Shown: positions 33,239 through 38,299 of the stretch, piece after piece
Numbering within the stretch: position 1 is the first letter of the stretch
How the letters are laid out: each line of letters begins with the position of its first letter
Assembly: GCA_016201015.1 (NCBI GenBank)
Contig: JACQDQ010000096.1
Span: 1-38,299 of the forward strand
Direction: 5' to 3'
From: Pseudomonadota bacterium
GTDB taxonomy: Bacteria > Pseudomonadota > Alphaproteobacteria > CACIAM-22H2
DNA: 38,299 nucleotides
Translations under genes and position numbers: made by a program
The notes under the pieces: model-generated
What the model saw: only the letters and a program-made list of their open reading frames with translations
The model's database searches: none
Told to the model about the DNA's origin: nothing

Positions 33239-35308
33239 ATGCCCAGCTACCGTATGGGAATCGATATCGGCGGCACGTTTACCGACTTCTCCCTTCTCGA
33301 GGAAGGCACCGGCCGCATTCGCGTTCTGAAGACGCCCTCCAATCCCGCCGAGCCTGAGAAGGCGGTGTTCGACGGCATCTCTCGCATCTTCTCGGAATAC
33401 GCCGTGAGGCCCGACGAAATCCGATATTTCATTCACGGCACCACGCTCGCCGTGAACACCGTCATCCAGCGCTCGGGCGCGAAAACGGCCTTCCTCGTGA
33501 CCAAGGGTTTTCGCGACATTCTCAACATCGGGCGCCACCGGATCCCCGACGTCTTCAACTTCTTTACAGAGTTGCCGCGGCCTCTGGTGCCGCGCTCGCT
33601 CGTCTTTGAAATTCCAGAGCGCTGTTCTGCGACGGGCCGCATCGTCCGGCCCGTTGACAGGGAGGCGGTGCGTGCAGCAGCCGCGGATATGCTTGCGAAG
33701 GGCGTTCAGGCGATCGCCGTTTGCTTCCTGCACAGTTACCGCAACGATGAAAATGAACAGGCGGCGCGCGCGCTGCTCGAGGCGGACGTGCCTGGGCTCT
33801 ACGTCTCGCTCTCCTCCGAGATCTGGCCGCAGATGCGCGAATACGAGCGCGGCCTGGTGGCCGTCATGAATGCCCATGTCGGGCAGAAGATGAAGACCTA
33901 TTTTTCCGGCCTGGCCAAAGGGGTGCGCGGCCTTGGAATCGGCGCGCATATCCTCTCGACCAAGTCGAATGGCGGCGTCATGCATGTCCATGAGGCGGGC
34001 GAGCGGCCGGTCGATACGCTGCTTTCAGGCCCGGCGGCGGGAGTCATCGGCGCCTCCTTCGTCGGCGCGGCGATCGGTCTTAGAAATCTTGTCACCTTCG
34101 ACATGGGAGGAACGAGTGCCGATGTCGCGGTCATCGAGGGTGAGCCGCGTTACTCGACCGAAAACACTGTCGGCGATTTTCCGGTGATCATGCCCGCCAT
34201 CGACGTGACTTCGATCGGTGCTGGCGGCGGTTCGATCGCCTGGACCGACAGCAATGGGGTTCTGAAGGTCGGTCCGATGAGCGCCGGCGCCAAGCCCGGC
34301 CCCGCGTGCTACGGACTTGGCGGCATCCAGGCGACGGTCACAGATGCCTATGTCTGCCTCGGCATCGTCGATCCAAAGCGCTTCCTTGGTGGCGCCATCG
34401 ACATCAAGCCCGAGCTTGCCGAGAAGTCGGTGGCGGCGATTGGCAAGATTCTTGGGCTTGATGCGTTGGAGTCCTCCGAAAGTATTTTGCGTGTGGCGAC
34501 GTCGCAGATGTACGCAGCGCTGGTGCCGCTGCTGGCGCGCAAAGGCATCAGTTACGACGACTTCGCGCTTCTGCCCTTCGGCGGCGCGGGGCCGACGCAT
34601 GGCTTCTTGCTCGCGCGTGAAGTTGGCATCCGGCGCGTTGTCGTCCCCCTCCATCCCGGCGTACTGTGCGCGGCCGGGTCCCTTGCTGCCGACATCCGAC
34701 GCGACTTCATCCGTACGATTCACACCACGATGCAATCGGACACCGAATCGAGCGTGGTGACGACGATGCGGAACGGCCTTGAAGCATTGTCGCGCGAGGG
34801 CAGGGCATGGCTGGACCTGCAGGGTATGGAGTTTCTCGATCAGAGGGTCAGCTGGTCGGCCGACATCCGGTACCTCGGACAATCATTCGATCTCACCGTT
34901 TCGCTCGATGCCGGCGTGCTCGCGGATGCAACCGGCGCGGTCTTGCGGCGGCGCTTCAATGAAGTGTACGAGCAGGTCTACGGCTACAAGGACGAAGCGG
35001 CACCGCTCGAGATTCTCGATGTGCGCGCGACCGCGGTGGGCGTGACGCTCAAGCCTAAGATCGAAAGCGTCGCGATGCGCGGCGACGGCAAACGTGGAGA
35101 AGCGACGCCGGGGCGGCGGCGCGTTTTTCTCGACGGCCGATACTGGGACGCCCAGGTCTATGATCGCGACGCGCTACCGTCAGGCGCGCGCTTCAAGGGG
35201 CCGGCGATCGTCGAGCAATACGATACGACGACGCTTATTCCGCATGGTTTCGCGGTCACCGTCGACCGCTTCGGTAACCTCATCGGTGAGGCACAAGATG
35301 CCATCTGA
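33239..35308 (+). CDS. hyuA: Hydantoinase/oxoprolinase-family subunit A, second copy
   Basis: A 689-residue HyuA paralogue. Nucleotide-fold motifs are intact: MGIDIGGTFTDFSLLEEGTG, IHGTTLAVNTVIQRSGAKTA, LLSGPAAGVIGASFVG and FDMGGTSADVAVIEG. It differs clearly from the first copy, for example in RHRIPDVFNFFTELPRPLVP where the first has RQFRRSPYELEPAAEAP, so this is an older paralogue and not a recent duplication. ATG at 33239 follows AAGGGA. Its 3' end overlaps its HyuB partner by 11 bases. It sits directly downstream of the Pot-like transporter. Confidence 0.94.
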   Translation: MPSYRMGIDIGGTFTDFSLLEEGTGRIRVLKTPSNPAEPEKAVFDGISRIFSEYAVRPDEIRYFIHGTTLAVNTVIQRSGAKTAFLVTKGFRDILNIGRHRIPDVFNFFTELPRPLVPRSLVFEIPERCSATGRIVRPVDREAVRAAAADMLAKGVQAIAVCFLHSYRNDENEQAARALLEADVPGLYVSLSSEIWPQMREYERGLVAVMNAHVGQKMKTYFSGLAKGVRGLGIGAHILSTKSNGGVMHVHEAGERPVDTLLSGPAAGVIGASFVGAAIGLRNLVTFDMGGTSADVAVIEGEPRYSTENTVGDFPVIMPAIDVTSIGAGGGSIAWTDSNGVLKVGPMSAGAKPGPACYGLGGIQATVTDAYVCLGIVDPKRFLGGAIDIKPELAEKSVAAIGKILGLDALESSESILRVATSQMYAALVPLLARKGISYDDFALLPFGGAGPTHGFLLAREVGIRRVVVPLHPGVLCAAGSLAADIRRDFIRTIHTTMQSDTESSVVTTMRNGLEALSREGRAWLDLQGMEFLDQRVSWSADIRYLGQSFDLTVSLDAGVLADATGAVLRRRFNEVYEQVYGYKDEAAPLEILDVRATAVGVTLKPKIESVAMRGDGKRGEATPGRRRVFLDGRYWDAQVYDRDALPSGARFKGPAIVEQYDTTTLIPHGFAVTVDRFGNLIGEAQDAI

Positions 35309-37295
35309 AAAGGTATTGCTTGAAATTCTCAATAATCGCTTCACCGGCATCGTCGAGGAGATGGGCTATGTCATTCATCGTGCCTCCTTTACGGTCTTCG
35401 TGAAGGAGACATGGGACTTCGATTCTGCGCTGCTCACGCCGGAGGGGGAGGTCTTCTGCTATCCCCGCAACATCGGCGTCACCAACATGCTCGGAATCGA
35501 CATGGGGCCGGCAGTCCGCTGCATCGATCATCTGGAGCCCGGTGACGTCATCGTCACCAACGATCCACACACGACACGCGGTATGTGCACCCACCTGCCG
35601 GACATCATGCTCTTCAAGCCGCTCTTCTTCGGCGGCAAGCTGGTTTGCTTCGCGTGGTGCTTCGTCCACTCCTCCGATGTCGGCGGTCTCGTGCCCGGAA
35701 GCATCGCGCCCACCGCCTATGACCGCTATCAGGAAGGCCTGACGATTCCACCGACCAAGCTCGTCAAAGCCGGCAAGCTGAACGATGAGTTGCTGCGAAT
35801 TATCCTCGCCAATTGCCGCATTCCCGAGCAGAACTGGGGCGACATGAAGGCGTTGCTGGCGGCGCTCAACATCGCCGAGCGGCGCATCGGACAGGTCGTC
35901 GCGCAGTATGGCGCCGAGTCCGTGGAGAGTGGAATTCGCGGCCTCATGAACTACGGCGAGCACCGCGCCCGCGAGATCCTGCGCGGCATACCCGACGGCG
36001 AGTACCGCTTCGCCGACTACATCGAGGTCGATTTCGTCACGAAGTACTTCGTGCGCATCAATGTCCGTGTCGTTGTCGAGCAGGGCAATCTGTTGCTGGA
36101 CTTCACCGGAACGGACACGCAGATGCGCGCGGCGATGAACTTGCCGACATACGGCCGGCCCAATCAATGGGTCGTGCTCGGCATCGTCAATTTTCTGCGC
36201 ACCTCCGATCGCGCGCTGCCGGTGAATCGCGGCATCTTGCGTTCGGTCAAGGTGCATATCCCGGAAGGGACGTTGCTCAATCCGGCGCCCTTCGTTGCCA
36301 CAGGCGTCCGACACACGACGGGGTACCGCGTCTCGGATGCGGTGCTTGGGGCACTGAGTCAAGCCGCGCCGGAGCGCATTCCAGCGGCGGGGGCGGGCCA
36401 GGTTGCAATCGTCCTCTACTCGCATCTCGACTCCCGCACCGGCGGCTACAGCGTCAACGTGCTGCAGCCGATGCAGGGCGGCTGCGGCGGCCGTCCGACC
36501 AAGGACGGCATCGATGGAGTCAACTTCTCGGCGGGCTCGTTGCGCAACGTGCCGACCGAGAGCATCGAGCTCGAAGCGCCGATTGTCGTCAATCGCTACA
36601 TGCTGGCAGACAAGGCGGCCGCTGGGCGCTATCGCGGCGGTTCGGGCGTCATCTTCGAATTTCAATCGCTGGCGCCAAACGCAATCGTGACGGCGCGCGG
36701 CATGGATCGCTTCAAGCTGCGACCCTATGGCCGCAAGGGCGCGCATCCGGGAAGCTTGGGTGAGACGCTGGTAAATCCCGGCACGGCGCAGGAGACCAAT
36801 ATCGGCAAGATCGACATTCTGAAGCTCAATCCGGGTGACGTCGTGCGAATCACCGCGCCCGGCGGAGCGGGCTACGGCGATCCGCTCGACCGCGACCCGG
36901 CGATGGTCCTGACGGACATCGAGAATGGCTTCGTCAGCGAAGTGGAAGCCGCGGATGTCTACGGCGTGTCCGTCGCCAACGGACGCGTCGATGCCGCTGC
37001 CACCAAGGTGCTGCGCGAGCGGCTGACAAACCATCCGTCGACTGAAGAGTTCGTATTTGGACCCGAGCGGATGGAATACGAAACCCGCTTGCCGCATGCG
37101 ATTCAGGATCTCGTCGCCGAGCTCCTTGCCGCTTACCCGGCAGCGACGCGCCAGTTTCTGCGCGACCGTCTCTACGCCCGCATCGAAGCCGATGCCAAGC
37201 TACGCAGCCAACCGGCCGCAGAGATACGACGCGGACTTTTTGCGCTGCTCGAGGAGGCAATGGCGCAAGGCAAGAGCGCCATGGCGGCCGAGTAG
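35298..37295 (+). CDS. hyuB: Hydantoinase/oxoprolinase-family subunit B, second copy, with C-terminal extension
   Basis: A 665-residue HyuB. Core motifs include ILNNRFTGIVEEMGYVIHRA, VTNDPHTTRGMCTHLPDIML, FVHSSDVGGLVPGSIAPTAY and LDFTGTDTQMRAAMNLP. The Gly-rich GGAGYGDPLDRD segment lies near residue 530, not close to the end as in the first copy; the remaining 130 residues are a helical extension (DLVAELLAAYPAATRQFL, then REGLYA-like repeats of Arg/Glu). The ATG at 35298 overlaps the HyuA stop by 11 bases; the upstream frame to 35094 is antisense-like to HyuA coding and is rejected. The extension may be a docking or oligomer domain; that is a guess. Confidence 0.93.
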   Translation: MPSEKVLLEILNNRFTGIVEEMGYVIHRASFTVFVKETWDFDSALLTPEGEVFCYPRNIGVTNMLGIDMGPAVRCIDHLEPGDVIVTNDPHTTRGMCTHLPDIMLFKPLFFGGKLVCFAWCFVHSSDVGGLVPGSIAPTAYDRYQEGLTIPPTKLVKAGKLNDELLRIILANCRIPEQNWGDMKALLAALNIAERRIGQVVAQYGAESVESGIRGLMNYGEHRAREILRGIPDGEYRFADYIEVDFVTKYFVRINVRVVVEQGNLLLDFTGTDTQMRAAMNLPTYGRPNQWVVLGIVNFLRTSDRALPVNRGILRSVKVHIPEGTLLNPAPFVATGVRHTTGYRVSDAVLGALSQAAPERIPAAGAGQVAIVLYSHLDSRTGGYSVNVLQPMQGGCGGRPTKDGIDGVNFSAGSLRNVPTESIELEAPIVVNRYMLADKAAAGRYRGGSGVIFEFQSLAPNAIVTARGMDRFKLRPYGRKGAHPGSLGETLVNPGTAQETNIGKIDILKLNPGDVVRITAPGGAGYGDPLDRDPAMVLTDIENGFVSEVEAADVYGVSVANGRVDAAATKVLRERLTNHPSTEEFVFGPERMEYETRLPHAIQDLVAELLAAYPAATRQFLRDRLYARIEADAKLRSQPAAEIRRGLFALLEEAMAQGKSAMAAE

Positions 37296-37337
37296 GGTTG
37301 AGGGCGTCCACGCGCCGCTGACGACCGGAAACCCGGG

Positions 37338-37352
37338 CTGCCGGCGCGGCAG
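37338..37352 (+). repeat. Short GC-rich hairpin between the second hyuB and the RidA-like gene
   Basis: CTGCCG (37338-37343) pairs with CGGCAG (37347-37352) around GCG. It ends 19 bases before the RidA-like start codon. It could reduce read-through or shape the leader; no T tract follows. Confidence 0.3.
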
Positions 37353-37370
37353 AACAGGAACGGGGGAACC

Positions 37371-37769
37371 ATGAAGCGCGTCAATTATGACGGCAGCTGG
37401 CAGAAGCCGCGCGGCTATTCTCCCATGGTCGCGACCGAGGGCGGCCGCATCCTCTGGCTCTCCGGCCATGTCGGCGCGGCGGAAGCGAGCGGCGGGTGGG
37501 ATTTCGCGGCCGATTTCGAAACGCAGGTGCATCAGACCTTTCGCAACATTGAGGCGACGCTGGCTCGGGCCGGCGGCCGGCTGCAGGACATCGTGACGAT
37601 GACAGCCTTCATCATCAATGTGCGGTACAGCGATAAATTCATCGAGATCCGCAAGCAGTATTTTCCGGACGACGGTTATCCCTGCAGCGCGCTGGTCAGC
37701 GTCGCTGGGTTCGCCAAGCCCGGAATCATGATCGAGATTCAGACCATAGCCGTGATCAAGTCAGCATGA
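37371..37769 (+). CDS. RidA/YjgF-family protein lacking the canonical Arg
   Basis: A 132-residue member of the RidA/YER057c/UK114 family, a trimeric barrel protein. The start MKRVNYDGSW and the FRNIEATLARAGGRLQDIVTMTAF and AKPGIMIEIQTIAVI segments are typical. In imine-deaminating RidA proteins a conserved Arg follows PA in the (P-A-R) motif; here the segment is YPCSALVSVAGFAKPG, so Ser replaces Arg. It thus belongs to the Rid groups for which imine deaminase activity is not expected. ATG at 37371 follows GGGGGAA. It ends the hydantoinase/transport block, and such Rid genes often accompany amine or N-heterocycle catabolism. Confidence 0.92.
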   Translation: MKRVNYDGSWQKPRGYSPMVATEGGRILWLSGHVGAAEASGGWDFAADFETQVHQTFRNIEATLARAGGRLQDIVTMTAFIINVRYSDKFIEIRKQYFPDDGYPCSALVSVAGFAKPGIMIEIQTIAVIKSA

Positions 37770-37788
37770 CGTTAGAGCTGGCCCAGGC

Positions 37789-37961
37789 ATGTTTGGCTGG
37801 ACATCGATGATCGACAGCATCCGTCTGTTCGTCTTCCACCAGATCGACGCCATTGGCATGACTCGCTGTTCAATGCCTTCGAGGAGATTGCGAAGGACTT
37901 CTGTACCGACGAACGGGCGGACTTATTCTTGCACAACGCGGAACGCGTCTACCGCATTTGA
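37789..37961 (+). pseudogene. 3' remnant of an amidohydrolase (Amidohydro_2) gene
   Basis: Two frames together read like the C-terminus of an amidohydrolase of the PF04909 type. From 37789 one frame gives MIDSIRLFVF; from about 37851 another gives HWHDSLFNAFEEIAKDF and then ADLFLHNAERVYRI before TGA at 37959. Relatives read LFxFSSDYPHW at the junction, so a small deletion near 37843-37855 has shifted the frame and removed the SDYP metal-site part. The 5' three-quarters of the gene is absent. It lies 19 bases downstream of the RidA-like gene. It is unrelated in position to the intact amidohydrolase at 19058. Confidence 0.65.
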
Positions 37962-37975
37962 CCATACCGGCCCGT

Positions 37976-38299
37976 TCATCGCGCCTTGAATGGTCCGGGC
38001 TGGCGCTTTTCGGCGAATGCTCTCACCGCCTCGGCGAAATCTTCGGTCAAGTGGAGCCTGGTGGGTTCGGTCTGAAATGCGACCTCCCGAACGAGCTGGT
38101 TCATGTGCCAACGGCGGATGCGCACCGTCTCGCGCACGCTGAGCGGGGGGTTCTTGGCCAGGGCAGCGGCCAAGTCGAGCGCGGCCTCCATGGCCTTCCC
38201 TTCGGGTACGACGCGGGTCAACACGCCGGCGGCAAGGGCTTCCTCGGCAACGAAGGTTCGGCCAGTCAGGCTCACCTCGTCCGCGAAGGCGGCCGCACC
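37976..38299 (-). CDS. Enoyl-CoA hydratase/isomerase family protein, C-terminal part (cut by window edge)
   Basis: The last 107 residues of a crotonase-family protein; the 5' part, including the oxyanion-hole and catalytic Glu motifs, lies beyond the window. Visible and typical are FADEVSLTGRTFVAEEALAAG, LTRVVPEGKAMEAALDLA, NPPLSVRETVRIRR and the C-terminal EDFAEAVRAFAEKRQPGPFKAR tail. The open frame continues to the edge, so the internal GTG at 38275 is not the start. It is convergent with the plus-strand block. Such proteins hydrate or isomerise unsaturated acyl-CoAs; the exact reaction cannot be assigned from this part. Confidence 0.92.
   Translation of the reverse strand, partial: GAAAFADEVSLTGRTFVAEEALAAGVLTRVVPEGKAMEAALDLAAALAKNPPLSVRETVRIRRWHMNQLVREVAFQTEPTRLHLTEDFAEAVRAFAEKRQPGPFKAR

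Noticed and set aside
33239-35308. Recent tandem duplication of the hyuAB pair
   Set aside because: The two HyuA and two HyuB proteins differ over most of their length and in size, so direct recent duplication is not supported.
35280-37097. A 605-codon open frame on the minus strand
   Set aside because: Antisense to the second hyuB, whose conserved motifs are on the plus strand; the translation is His/Arg-rich without domains.
1-38299. CRISPR arrays, tRNA or rRNA genes, toxin-antitoxin or phage-defence modules
   Set aside because: No regularly spaced repeats, cloverleaf-type sequences or defence-type proteins were seen on either strand.

Overview
The window is GC-rich (visibly above 60%), densely coded bacterial DNA. 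It has ATGA-type start/stop overlaps, several Tat-exported binding proteins and a large share of uptake transporters with catabolic enzymes. This fits a Gram-negative, metabolically versatile proteobacterium, most likely an alphaproteobacterium of the Rhizobiales/Rhodospirillales type. That placement is inferred from gene content and style; no rRNA or other marker gene is present. There are no tRNA, rRNA, CRISPR or phage genes.

Region 1 (1-9673) is a divergent uptake-and-degradation locus. A seven-gene minus-strand operon runs livH, a fused livM-livG, livF, an SCP2/Ltp2-like thiolase homologue without the thiolase Cys, a DUF35 (OB-fold/Zn-ribbon) protein fused to a short-chain dehydrogenase, a cyclase/kynurenine-formamidase-like hydrolase, and an AMP-dependent acyl-CoA ligase cut by the window edge. 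Facing away are a MarR-type regulator and the transporter's binding protein. A near-perfect 25-bp dyad lies in the AT-rich gap between the two transcription units. The set looks like uptake of a carboxylic acid, CoA activation and a retro-aldol type side-chain cleavage.

Region 2 (about 9987-22053) holds two carbohydrate-type (MalFGE/Ugp-like) ABC systems on the plus strand. System A (permease, permease, Tat-exported binding protein) has no ATPase and carries two copies of the same palindrome, one before the permeases and one before the binding-protein gene. System B is divergent from a LysR gene. It contains a binding protein, two permeases, a MalK/UgpC-type ATPase, an amidohydrolase, a Gfo/Idh/MocA dehydrogenase and a D-threonine-aldolase-like PLP enzyme. 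The single ATPase may serve both systems. A long hairpin separates the system B binding-protein gene from its permeases.

Region 3 (22216-24353) has a CinA homologue whose C-terminal deamidase active-site Ser is lost, a small secreted EF-hand protein, and the 3' end of a decayed transposase gene.

Region 4 (24363-37769) is one long plus-strand block: a solute-binding protein of the NMT1/SsuA type with no signal peptide, a first HyuA/HyuB pair, a complete PotABCD-like ABC transporter, a second HyuA/HyuB pair and a RidA-family protein lacking the usual catalytic Arg. Two different hydantoinase/oxoprolinase-type enzymes around one transporter suggest import and ATP-dependent opening or carboxylation of an unknown cyclic amide or ketone. 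The window ends with an amidohydrolase gene remnant and the 3' part of a convergent enoyl-CoA hydratase gene.
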